Below are positions 34,276 to 44,419 of a stretch of 64,000 nucleotides of DNA, piece after piece (the first letter of the stretch is position 1; each line of letters opens with the position of its first letter). The notes below the pieces were generated by a model. It ran no database searches and was not told the DNA's origin. It saw only the letters and a list, made by a program, of their open reading frames with translations. The stretch lies in contig NC_092673.1 in NCBI RefSeq assembly GCF_964355755.1, forward strand, positions 32,869,648 through 32,933,647. The letters are read 5' to 3'. Made by a program: the position numbers and the translations under genes. This DNA comes from Antedon mediterranea (Eukaryota; Echinodermata; Crinoidea; Comatulida; Antedonidae).

Positions 34276-34503
34276 AGTTTAACTTTAATTTACTTGGTAA
34301 TTAATTAATATGATTAAAATTAAATTAAAGTAATGGGTAGCTGGATTGTCTAACCTTGTATGTATGTAAATTAAAAATCTTAGTGACATTTTTTTGAGGA
34401 CGAAATCGTGTGTTTTGTGAAGCTCGTTTCTTCAATCGCGTTTTTCTCGAAACGCTGTTTTTATCAATTACGCGGTTAGTGTCACTTCGTGGTGTCGACA
34501 ACG

Positions 34504-35170
34504 AATTTTTGTTTTCATTGTTAATTTGGGTTAATACATTATCAATGGATTTAATAAAAGAATCTAGCCCTCCACAGGGGGCTCTGTAAATAATGCCTAT
34601 AATATCATTTTTTGTCTTTGAATTTTCAATCTCAACAAAAAGTGATTCGGAAAGGTCGTCTGGTAATTTTAAGTCATTTCGAATTGTAATGCTAATATCA
34701 TTACGTATAAAAAATGCAACTCCTCCGCCAATTTGATTAGTGCTTCTATTGCTTGCAAAGAAGGAGTAGTTATTAATGAAAGGAATAGGGGAGTTTTCAT
34801 TAAGCCATGTTTCACTGATACCGATTATGGAAAATTTGTTAATAATTGAATTCAAAAGGCATTCGAGATCATTAACTTTATGCGTAATACTTCTAATATT
34901 AAGATGCAGGAGAGATAGTTTAGTATTAAAGGATGTATTAAACTTAGAATTCAATTGTGAATAATCATAAAAGCTGCATTCAACTAGGGTAACTGACTGT
35001 GAATTGAGATTATTAATTAGTTGATCAAAAGATTCATCATATTTGTCATTTTCATTGTAATTAACTGGATTAAAGGTTATGTTAGAAATATCATTGTTGT
35101 TAGTAAGTTCAGAGTTCACATTAAAGTCATAAAAAAGAAGTAAGTGAAGATAATTAACATTCATTAACAA
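34504..35170 (-). pseudogene. Endonuclease N-terminal half of ORF2
   Basis: Encodes LLHLNIRSITHKVNDLECLL, FSIIGISETWLN, QIGGGVAFFIRNDI, ESLFVEIE and GIIYRAP, the early blocks of an APE endonuclease of CR1/L2-type elements. The match ends at ENKN, where the DNA transposon begins. The open frame running further into that transposon is incidental. Confidence 0.8.
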
Positions 35171-35353
35171 TAGCTGAGTAAAACGTTATCTAAAAAAGAA
35201 ATACAGCAATAAGCATGCATGAGACTGTATACATTAATACATAATTAATGAGAAGCAAAATAAACAATTCTTGAAATAAAAATTAATTATAGGTAATATT
35301 TCGGTTGACGGTAAGTAGAGTCAATGTAAAGTTAATTATTGCGACGACTAGAA

Positions 35354-36208
35354 TTACTCAGTAGCTTCGGGGGCATGTGCTTCTTTGAGGTTCGGGTAGT
35401 ATTTGGCAAGATGATCCATGTCGATGAATGTGCGAACATAACCATTTGCATCTATGTAACGCAACTTGTCAAGGTGGAGCCAGGCCTTTACTTTGTTGGA
35501 ATGCAGGTATTTCATCAATGAGTACAAGGTCTTTCTTCTACTTATCACTCTGCTGGTAAAATCATCATTTACGTAGATGTTATTATCCTTAAATTTAGGT
35601 CTCACTTTTGGAGCTGCCTTGCGTACTCTTTCTTTAGTGGAATATCTGAGAAAGTATGCAACAAGTGGTCTCGGTTTATCCCTGGTGGTATTACGTGGTC
35701 CAACTCGATGGGCTCGTTGTATATCATCATTAGCGATTTTGATGCCGGTGGTATTGGAAATAAATGAGGAAAGGAAATTAACAGTACCTTCGCTATCCTC
35801 CGCTTGTTCGGGTATGCCAGTAAACCTCAGATTGTTACGGCGTTGACGTCCTTCTAGGTTGTCGATTTTGTCGCGTATCTCTTCTATTCATTCCGTAGTG
35901 GATTGCTGCGTATCCTCAGCAATATCCTTCAGCTTAACAATAACATCCATGAAATCAGAATTTTCCTGCATATCGGCGTGCAAATTCTTCAGTTCTTTTA
36001 GTAAACCGATGATTTCAAGATTGAGGATGGTAATGTCTTTTTCCAAGGAGACAATCTTGGTGACTGCGTCGCATAATGTTGATTTAATATCAGCAATGGT
36101 TTTGCAGCCCATGATTGACTTGATGAGTGTCGACAGCCAGGTGTTCGGTTCAACGGCGCTAATATTTAAATTAGAAATATTTGGCTCATTGTTTTCCACG
36201 TTGGCCAT
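35354..36208 (-). pseudogene. L1-type ORF1 protein (coiled coil, RRM, C-terminal domain)
   Basis: The ATG at 36208 opens a frame of 284 residues interrupted by one in-frame TGA near 35890. Residues ~1-105 are helical with heptad-like leucines/isoleucines, which fits a trimeric coiled coil. After the stop the same frame reads RQRRNNLRFTGIPE, the signature of the RRM of L1 ORF1p (Transposase_22). HRVG and then KVRPKFKDNNIYVNDDFT..V..RRK follow, matching the C-terminal domain. L1 ORF1p coats element RNA and acts as a nucleic-acid chaperone. Pairing with the CR1/L2-type ORF2 immediately downstream is the unusual point. Confidence 0.8.
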
Positions 36209-36240
36209 TGTAGATGTTTAGTTAGAATAAATAACAAAAG

Positions 36241-36815
36241 TGTACTTATATTTAATGCAACCGATATGTTCACTATCCAGGTAGGTATACAGGTCTCATG
36301 CAGTTAGTAGCTTATCCTTGCAACATGCTATCACAGGTAAGCGAGTACTGTATCTGAAAACGTATACGTGTGAGAGCTCCGCTCAAACACGTCTGCACTC
36401 GACGAAGGACAATTTTTCACAATACAGGCTTACATGTGAGTGTTATTTCCGTTTTGTAGTCTTTTACGTTGTAAGCGGCTACCTATCCACAAATAATTTT
36501 TTCACTTTTTGAAATATCATGCACGAACAGACACAAACACATAAATACATTAGAGGAGATCGATACAATTCAATATTGGTAAGATAAACTGAAGAAAAGA
36601 GTAAAAAATTAAGTAGTGCTAATAGCTAAATTAAACCAAGTAGAGGGTGAGCTCGCTTCGCTAGCTCCCACTCTAGAAAGTGTAGACGATGGTTCTCGGA
36701 ATTATTGAAAATGCTTGACATTCGTAAAACTAAACTACTTTGTTTCACAGTGTTTTAGATGATTAATAACATTTTAAAGTATAGTTTTTATTGTTTGGTA
36801 GGGCCCTTTGGGGAG
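36241..36815. other. Non-coding, possibly 5' UTR of the retroelement then unassigned
   Basis: No coding signal. The first part is probably the 5' UTR of the element at 28919-36240. The rest holds nothing I can name. Confidence 0.4.
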
Positions 36816-36819
36816 GCGG

Positions 36820-37070
36820 AGTTCCTTTGAGGGAGGTGCTTATTCAAGGGATATATGTTAAATTTTTTAGTTTTAATAATATGGTAACATTTATAATCAA
36901 ATGAAATCCTTTAATAGATATGAAAAGCGGTAAAAAAGAATAACAAATGCTTGGTAAATTGTAGATAACAGTGCGATTAATTCTACTACAAATAGTATAA
37001 TGATTACTATTCAAAGTGATGTTTTATTGGAGAGGCGTTTATTCAAATAAATACCATCCTAATAATTATT
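36820..37070. repeat. MITE family copy 1
   Basis: Shares with 38030-38215 the blocks GAGG(A/C)G..TTATTC, TAATATGGTAACAT.TATAATCAAAT, CAAATGCTTGGTAAATTG and a terminal GGCGTTTATTCAAATAAATAC. Same orientation and no coding. Confidence 0.55.
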
Positions 37071-37446
37071 AATATATTATTTAATTTAAACATCTTTTGA
37101 AACTAACTGCCATGACAGAGTGGGCCCAAGAAAGAAGACATTACGGCTTGCAACATGGGCAGACATCTCGGTCCTAACGGGACACAGATAGCCTATAGTT
37201 ATTCCTGACAGCTTACTCAATCAACTATCGGGATTTCACTCGATTTCAAAATGTCTTATCATCAAATCTCCCTATGTAATTTTATGATACTTTTTCCCAC
37301 AATATATTCCAATTCTTTATGGCGTATATTTAATTTGCAGTATAATTTTAATTTTTTATTGTACCTTCACACACGCGCGGTCCGTTCCTAAAATAAACAG
37401 AAATATGGAACAATAGCGTCGATGTGAAAACTAATGTTATCGTTTC

Positions 37447-37550
37447 GCGGTACATCTGAGATAGATAAGGTAGGTATCCGTAGCGGCGATTTGTACCGAA
37501 GTTTTTGCATTTTGCTCGCCTATGTCAGATTTAACCATAATTTATATATA
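37447..37550. repeat. Dispersed repeat, copy 1 of 2
   Basis: GAGATAGATAAGGTAGGTAT, CC...GGCG.AGATTT and CCGAAGTTTTT..CAT..TGCTCGC are shared with 41268-41365. Function unknown. Confidence 0.6.
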
Positions 37551-37574
37551 GATACATGATTTCTTACTTGTTAC

Positions 37575-37661
37575 CCTCTTGTTTCATGCCAGTATCGATC
37601 CTATTTTGTTTGCATAGACAAACGGTGATGAGTAGCAACAATGATAAAATAGCAGCAATAC
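37575..37661 (-). CDS. SLC44/CTL-like gene, exon D (partial gene)
   Basis: 87 bp flanked by an acceptor (TTTCTAG) and a donor (GAGG|GTAACA). It encodes a hydrophobic helix IAAILSLLLLITVCLCKQNR and a short polar end. Its phase joins exon C exactly. In SLC44 proteins a membrane helix follows the loop encoded by exon C, but ~8 residues seem missing, so a small exon may be overlooked between C and D. Later exons were not found before the retroelement at 36240. Confidence 0.45.
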
Positions 37662-38029
37662 CTAGAAAGAAATAATAACAAAACTAGGTAGGCATGTAGG
37701 CACAGATGTTTTAAAACAAAGGACTACCATACGTGGATTTTTTTACAGCAACTACTTTAGATTTTCAACTCTGCTTTTCTTCATGGTTATAATAGTAGCG
37801 GGTGATACTAAGTATATGCATCATGTTCAATGTTATTTGGATATTTGTTTTATAAAATTAGTGGTCTATTGATTTTGTTTACGTTTTTGTAAATGATGAA
37901 TAATTATTGACTTGCCAGGTCTTGACAGGCAAGCTGACCCATGTCTAGTTAGTCTGTGTGTGAAAGATGTAAATCTACTGTTGTATTAGGCATACCTAAT
38001 ACATGTTTATTTGTGAGAGGTGTTTTTTC

Positions 38030-38215
38030 AGAGGAGGCGTTTATTTTTTTTTTACTTTAATATAGTAACATGTATAATCAAATAAATACCCCGGAGATAT
38101 GCATAAATACAACACAATTAAAGTGATAAAATACAGTAAAAAGTGTATAACAATGCTTGGTAAATTGATGTTCAAGGATTTTATTCAAAGCAGGGCGTTT
38201 ATTCGAATAAATACG
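38030..38215. repeat. MITE family copy 2
   Basis: Ends GGGCGTTTATTCGAATAAAT and ACGGTA. Related to 36820-37070. It lies in an intron of the SLC44-like gene. Confidence 0.55.
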
Positions 38216-38414
38216 GTAATTAGCTTAAAATGTCTTTGGCCTGGCAAAGTTGCTACTATAGCATATACATAAAGTACGGTACTGTTTACAAATAACACCA
38301 TTATCCGAAAGATTAAAAGATAAAAAATGATCAAGGTAAGTAATATTGCAAACAAAGTTGATTGCCACATAAGGAGACAACATGTTTAAAATGATAAGGA
38401 TAAAATGTCATACA

Positions 38415-38545
38415 CATACTCTTAGAATTATATAAAATGGTCTGGTCTTTTATCAAAATATTCACACTCATCGATAAGACTCTGTAAAACAGTGTTAGAG
38501 GGTGCTAAAAGGACCATATCATCAGCATAAAATAAACTATCTTAC
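38415..38545 (-). pseudogene. Short RT fragment with YADD
   Basis: The minus strand reads FYADDMVLLAPS...LQSLIDECEYF, the catalytic block and following helix of a non-LTR RT. It is about 20 bp from the donor of exon C, so it is an intronic remnant. Clade not determined. Confidence 0.65.
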
Positions 38546-38563
38546 CAAGATGTCACTCCTTAC

Positions 38564-38674
38564 AATTGAGGTACCGATCCAGGTCAGTCGTATATCCAAT
38601 GTATACCAATAACAGCTCTACGCTAGTCTGTATTTCATCAAGATCTCTGTACTGCGTCCAGCAGTAATAAAAAC
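38564..38674 (-). CDS. SLC44/CTL-like gene, exon C
   Basis: 111 bp between an acceptor (TTTTTTTATAG) and a donor (AATT|GTAAGG). It encodes FYYCWTQYRDLDEIQ, then LLLVYIGYTTDLDRYLN. Family members have a similar loop after a helix: aromatic-Cys-Y/W..Y, then a (F/Y).TD...YL segment. Its phases match exons B and D. If the donor is ignored, a stop follows within a few codons, so this could also be read as a terminal exon. Confidence 0.6.
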
Positions 38675-38813
38675 CTATAAAAAAAGTTAATAAATCAAAG
38701 AAACATCTTTTAATTTATAAATGTTAAAATATACCTTACATTACAAATTATTATTATTGAAAAAGAATGTGTTGTTGTTATATAAAAGCAGTCATTAAAA
38801 TGGTTATACATAC

Positions 38814-38917
38814 CCCAGGCAGTGACTGCATAAAGCCCAATGATACCAAATAGAGCCATCGGACGTGCTATAAATCTTTTAAGGACAAAGTAAAGGAAAG
38901 ACGCTAGAATAGCAAAC
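38814..38917 (-). CDS. SLC44/CTL-like gene, exon B
   Basis: 104 bp with an acceptor (TTCTTGTAG) and a donor (TGGG|GTATGT). It encodes two hydrophobic helices, FAILASFLYFVLKRF and MALFGIIGLYAVTAW, separated by IARP. The pattern matches the pair of membrane segments preceding the conserved loop in choline-transporter-like proteins (plasma-membrane or mitochondrial choline/ethanolamine carriers). The frame is fixed by 1-nt phases at both ends. Confidence 0.65.
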
Positions 38918-40045
38918 CTACAAGAAAATGTTTCAATTTATTCAATTTTACCTTAACAAAAGAAAATAAACTAACGAAAAAACATTTTTAGAAATGGCTA
39001 TACATGCCGATAATTGAGTATTAGATGGTAAGATAGGCTGACGTGGTTGGACAATTTTGCCTACTGATTCTTAATTGCAGAGCAGTGATACCTTGATTGT
39101 AAGCAGACAAGACCTATTAACGTCCAATTAACATGACAATTAAAATAATGTAACCATGCCATATAACATAATAACATAATAACAGGATTTTTATAGCGCA
39201 CATACCACTCAAGAGTGCTCAAGGCACATTCAAAAAAATAAAAACAAATCATACAAATGCCTGACAAAAAAAATGCAATTTCTTTGGAGGGTCCCCATCC
39301 GTTCTTGTTCTGTCGCGGTCCCGGACCCCTACCTAGGTGACCAAACAAAGGAGCAGGATACACATTTGCCTTGCCACAGACGACCGGGTGCTCAGAGACA
39401 ACAACCAAGACAGAGGCACCCCAAAGATAATGCTGGTCAGGACAAAGTTTGTTTTGTTTTATTTACGGATTTAAGTTGTCTATCAGTACAGGTTTGATGA
39501 GAGATATTAGCACAACCCACTTTAGATGTATTTGTGCATGCAGTGTTTTTAAATATCTGTTTATATATATATATGCATCCACATGCTAATAATATATACA
39601 TTTTTAAAAATATATATGGATCATGAGATGTGTTAATAACTGTAGAATGGCAAACAAATACGTTAATCACAGTTGAAACTAACATTTTGGTGATCTATAA
39701 ATTTATAAATTGAAAATAAAAACAAAACTAGATAATTTGATGAATAAGTTTCAATGAAGAAAAGATTACAATAATGTTATCATGAATTAGTATAAGGTAT
39801 AAATATATATGTTGTATTATACATAGATGTTTCTACATTCCTATACTGCAAATAGTTTGGTTATCCTTTGTATGTAGAATGTTATAAACCAATACTGTAA
39901 TTATGATGAATTAGATTAGATAATGTATAAATGTAAAAATCATAAAATGAATGAAAAAATGTTAATGATGATCAAATAAAAGTGGGGAACTCAAAAAGAC
40001 AATAAAACAAATTATTTTTTCACAGTGTGGAGTTACAATACTTAC
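38918..40045 (-). other. Intron between exons A and B
   Basis: Bounded by GTAAGT on the exon A side and TTCTTGTAG on the exon B side. AT-rich, with no nested gene or transposon terminus recognised. Confidence 0.5.
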
Positions 40046-40129
40046 AAGATAATTGCATACCAAACTGCGGAAAGGTCTTCCAGAATCATGGTAGAAACGC
40101 TTTGGAAATTTAAGAAAATAATAACGGAT
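40046..40129 (-). CDS. SLC44/CTL-like gene, exon A
   Basis: 84 bp with an acceptor (TTTTATTGTAG) and a strong donor (CTT|GTAAGT). It encodes SVIIFLNFQSVSTMILEDLS and AVWYAII. Two bases of the last codon join the first base of exon B to give Leu and keep the frame. The (F/L)ED...WY entry into a membrane helix is the feature that suggested SLC44. Upstream exons were not found. The gene may extend far to the right or be truncated. Confidence 0.6.
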
Positions 40130-41639
40130 CTACAATAAAAGGAAAAACAAACGTATACATGTAAATAAATAATATTTCCCTCGATTGAGAGAAATCTCCT
40201 ATCTGCCATCTCACAAATATGTTATAATAACTATGCTTATGTTCCTACTCGATACTCTTCTACCAAGTGCTTAAGAAAAGTCCACCCGATTGGACTGATT
40301 CTCATACTCAAGAGTTCATAGTATAGCGACACTAAAATGCCGGTAACCAGCAGTTTCTTGTCTCTTGACTATGAACTTTCTTCAACAATAGCAGTACACT
40401 GTCTTTTTGCAAAGAGGGTTTTAAATCTTCATAGTGTTATCTGCCGCAATTCCTCTAAATTCAAAAATTGGTAGTACTGTACCTTCAGCTATACTTTATT
40501 GGCCAATCAGATCATTACTGGACAGAGGAATTGTATTTGCCGATTATTTTCTTAATTAGCATTCATATCAAATATCAAAACTTCAATGTGCTATTTATAC
40601 GTGCATATCATATACATGCAGAGAGATACAAGTCGTTACAATGTTCCCATACCGTAAACGTCGCTTTGTTGCATTAAGGTAAAACTTGCAAGCTATCGGC
40701 CTATACTAGTACTGTATAGTGAAAACTAGCTTCTACCCCTGAGTGAAACAATTGAAAACTAAACAAAAATTGATTTTAACAATAAATCATAGTAAAACAA
40801 CATTTTTAGGTCTAATTTGAGCTCAATGGTCATCTAATCATTAATAGACTTTTTAACCAAAAAATAGGCAAAAGATCTGGCCATTTTCTCCTCTAGCCAT
40901 TCTTTAAAAAAAATCACTACTATATAGGCCTATATAAAACATATTTTTAGGTTTTTTGTTGGTTTTGAAAAATTAACTATTGTTTTGCAATGCAAAATAC
41001 AATTGTGTGAACGATCTTTTGTAAAAATTGACTAAATTTGAACAAGGCATTACTGAGTTATGTGGTCAGAAAGTGGGAAAATATGAAAACGAGGAATTTG
41101 AGGTCAAATATTGAAAATATAGGCCTATATGATTTGGTTAATATGCCTATATCTTTGTTAAAACGCATTTTTTACAAATCTAATTTTGTTCACCATTTTT
41201 TTTCTTTAGGTAGATGTAGTGTATTATAATACATTAATTTTTCACAAATAAAAACAATAGTAGAGGTTATCTAAGATAGATAAGGTAGGTATCCAAGGCG
41301 GAGATTTATACCGAAGTTTTTCCATCGTGCTCGCGCCTATTTATTTAATTTATATATAGATTACTCAGTTAACTAGATTTGAACTCATCAATATGGACGA
41401 ATTAGGTTATCCGCCGCGCAAATGCTATGTGTACGTCATACGTTAGAATATTGCGTACAGAAAAAAGATTATGTCATTGTGACCTGAAGAAAATAAAATG
41501 TTGTTAGTGTGCTTTCTATTTTGTGTCAAAGTGTATATACAGCATACACATACTGTATACATACTACAGTGCAGCATAGGTGAAAAAAACGGGACCCGCC
41601 TTTTATTCTAATTTTTAACATGATGACGTCATTACATGA
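40130..41639. other. No gene recognised
   Basis: Contains GGCCAATCAGA near 40500 (CCAAT-box-like), a short inverted pair around GTTCATAGT / ACTATGAAC (40315-40375), and the second copy of the dispersed repeat at 41268-41365. Further exons of the SLC44-like gene were looked for here and not found. Confidence 0.4.
41268..41365. repeat. Dispersed repeat, copy 2 of 2
   Basis: Aligns with 37447-37550 in the same orientation (GATAGATAAGGTAGGTATCC shared). Confidence 0.6.
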
Positions 41640-41965
41640 AACACGTAGATAGCAATTTGAAAGGGAATTATCTGAGTAACAGATTTAATAATCATATTGA
41701 TATTTTTAATGATAGGCTTGGTGATTTTAAGAGGAAGATTATGTGTTCACTTCTTAAACAGCCTGCATAACCTGTTTGATTAATATTATACATTTTAAAA
41801 TGAAATTGTTTATGGCATCCTGATCTATGTTTTTATATATATCTGTATTTTATTGTTAACCGTTTTTGATGTTGTATTGTTTTATGTTTCAAACCTGTTA
41901 GTGGCGGTATTTATCGCTGTTGGTTTTGACTGAATAAAACAAAAAATAAAATAAAAACAACTTAT
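41640..41965 (+). mobile_element. 3' end of a non-LTR element
   Basis: A short coding remnant with NRFNNHI...RLGDFKRKIM precedes an AT-rich UTR. The UTR ends GGCGGTATTTATCGCTGTTG, then GACTGAATAAAACAAAAAAT and an A-rich tail. Clade unknown. Confidence 0.4.
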
Positions 41966-41989
41966 TAAAATTGAAGAAATTTGGATATA

Positions 41990-42485
41990 CGTAGAATATG
42001 GATGCGCGCTTGTTTATATGTGATGAGCTATGAAGCAGAAGATGAAAATACAGTACGACTTTTATAATTCAACTTTACATATGATGACGTTACAATATCC
42101 GATGTGCAAAATTTGTACATGAATTCGTATCTAAAATTCAACAGCTTCCAGAAAATGTTTTATTCACAAGTATCACTTTTAATTCTGAGGAGCTATAACA
42201 TATTATAATTTACTGTAATGATGAAAATAAATAACCCAGGTAATTCACGCTTTTGGTGACGTCTTCAAAATGTTAAAAATGGTAAATCATGCGAAATAAA
42301 ATTGATTGATTGGAATTCGAATATGTGGAGATGCGCTCTTAATAAATGTGATGAGCTATGAAGAAAGAGACAAATATCCTATATTTCATATTCGAGTGAC
42401 CATACGATGACGTCAGCATGTCCGGTTAGCTGTATTGATGCATGATCCGATACCTACAACTGATCACCTTCGAGAATATGTAATA
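41990..42485. repeat. Two diverged copies of a ~290-bp unit
   Basis: GTGATGAGCTATGAAG and then TGATGACGT recur at about 42020/42075 and 42340/42410, with similar AT-rich surroundings. No coding. Confidence 0.45.
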
Positions 42486-42529
42486 AAAATGAATTTCAAC
42501 GTTTATTTTAGAAACTCTCACAGTTTTTT

Positions 42530-42760
42530 CGTCAAAACGCACGCGAATTGCCTAATTCGACGTGCTCGTAGGCCTATGACGTGATATTAAGTCGAAATGG
42601 TTTCAAATTTGTTAGAAATATTAGAAAATGCTAGATAAACATAATCCACGCGGAAATGTTTTTAACGCTACGTGGACTCCGCGCGCGTGGGAAATTTTAC
42701 ATGCCTAAAATTACACATGAAACGTGTGTAGAAAGTTGAGTTTAGAATAAATGTATTAAT
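42530..42760 (+). repeat. Partial CCGAC-hairpin repeat (spacer part only)
   Basis: Resembles 32590-32810: AATTCGACGTGCTCGTA, TGACGT..TTAAGTCGAAAT and CGCGCG-rich text. The CCGAC blocks are missing. Confidence 0.6.
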
Positions 42761-44419
42761 AAGCTATAATATTTTTCAATTAACACACCCGCCTACATCC
42801 AGGCATTGTGATCGGGTACAATTTCAAGATCACCACCATTAGTTAGGGCTGAGGTAAGGCATTGTTGATGATATAACACACCCACAAATACAACAAAAAA
42901 TGTTTCATTGGGTTTATTTGAGTTTTCTTTAGTATTTTCTATAATACCTAATGAATTATTAAAGAAACCTCAAACATTTGAAATCAACAAAACTGTATGG
43001 CTACATATCAATAGATCCTACTGCATTTCTGAAACTGCCTGCACACATAGTTCAATAAATAATAATACAAACCTTTAAATTTTGTCCGAAATTACACAGC
43101 CACGACGGTTATCAAAGTACGTCATGTTGTCTGATCAAAACGTACCGCAATGTGACGGCTCGTTGTTATTCGTTCAATTTATGGAAATTCTAACTTTGCA
43201 GCAATTGGTTAAAATTGCAAAAGGGCTTTTAGTAATGATTTGCATAACCATAGCGTTCTACAGTCTGACGTCACATATACACATTTTTTCAATGAGTTGC
43301 TAAACAACGAACATTATCTTTGCATAAATTGCAATCGATTGTTAGTAGTCTTTAGCCATGTTGTCATGGTAACTTCTTTGAATATGAAGACAGCTATAAT
43401 ATTGATTATTCTGCATAGGCCTATTGAGTATTATATTAAACGTGGATGATTGTACACACATACAATACATTGCAATTTTTAAATTAAATTATTGTTATTT
43501 TATAGAAAACATCTAATATTAAGTTTAAATACTAAAATTATAATCAAAAGTAAACAGTAGAAAAATAACATGCTAATTTTAAAATGAAAATTTACTAATA
43601 AAATACCAAGCAGCAGTAAAAACAGCAAAAAAGAGGATGCAGAAACAATAACATATTATTTAATATAAAAATGTGTATACTAAACTACAAAGAGTTTTGT
43701 TTTGCCTGATAAATGAAATATTTTCCTAATAATAATAAATTACACATGCCCGTTTTGTGTTGTATAAACTTATGTTGGAACAGCATAATCAACATAGGAT
43801 TTATGTATTATATTAATATTTGTCTTCTATGCATTAATTGTCCTATTTTGATTGCAACAGATACAAGAAAAGGACATTTTAACATTTACTAGGCCTCAAT
43901 ATCCAACTACCTAATGGTGGAATATATTGATCGCATTCAAATTCAGGTAACAAAAGTGATCTCAATATAAGCTTACGTATCGACTTCAGTCGCTTTTTCT
44001 TTGAAAGGTAATAATGATTTTCTTTATTTTGAAAATTGCTAAATTCTAAAGAAAAATTTCATTTAATGGTTATATTAGTAAAAAAAAAACATAAAATTGG
44101 GCGTACAGCATCCTTATTGGAGCTACAGGAATGAAATGTCCATTGACACAAGTATTGTGTTGAAAAGTCAACCGTTACAATAAAACTAAGATGCGTATTA
44201 GTGGGTATATGATTTGTTGAGTTTAGTGGCCACCAATGGTTACTGTTTTTACATTGCCCAGTACGCCTATAATATTGCTTTAGTATTTATTTATATATAT
44301 TTTTTAAATTTTCACCTCACATACCACCTTGCTTAGTTATCTTGTGACCTTTTAAGTAACTATACATTTTATGTACGTAACCAACTACAGAACTAGTTCA
44401 TAGGGGTGTTTTTTTTTCT
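42761..44419. other. No gene recognised
   Basis: Short open frames only. Near 43195 AATTGGTTAAAATTGCA and downstream TGCATAACC resemble 47695-47735, so the two may share an old repeat. Confidence 0.35.

Larger units (their letters stand above)
31414..34503. mobile_element. 3.09-kb non-autonomous DNA transposon with 30-bp termini
   Basis: The left end reads CGTCGTCGGCATCACG and then AAGTGACACTAACC. The right end is its reverse complement with three mismatches (CGTTGTCGACACCACG read inward). It sits inside the endonuclease coding frame of the retroelement: the reading frame stops making sense at one end and resumes at the other. A target duplication is not clear (2-4 bp at most). No transposase is encoded. 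It contains copies of the subterminal motif AGTGTCACTTC clustered at the right end and an inserted ~830-bp CCGAC-hairpin repeat. A possible exon-like donor (AAGACG|GTAAGT near 31764) and acceptor (TTTTTTTTCAG near 32198) lie in the left part. Confidence 0.75.
28919..36240 (-). mobile_element. Near-complete non-LTR element: L1-type ORF1 plus CR1/L2-type ORF2, interrupted
   Basis: Order on the minus strand: ORF1 (36208-35354), a ~180-nt gap, ORF2 N-terminal endonuclease (35170-34504), a 3.09-kb DNA transposon, ORF2 continuation (31413 to ~29430), 3' UTR, and a (TCTGAA)3 tail at ~28919-28936. Without the insert it would be ~4.2 kb. Lesions: stop codons in ORF1 and in the endonuclease, frameshifts, a deletion in the thumb region, and a mutated YADD. 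It is an inactive copy. Confidence 0.75.

Noticed and set aside
34325-34503. Extension of the endonuclease frame into the DNA transposon as a novel C-terminal domain
   Set aside because: The endonuclease resumes at 31413. The extension is transposon end sequence read through by chance.
38564-38674. Exon C as the terminal exon of the SLC44-like gene (stop soon after the loop)
   Set aside because: A strong donor GTAAGG precedes the stop and joins in phase to a hydrophobic exon at 37575-37661. SLC44 proteins continue well past this point.
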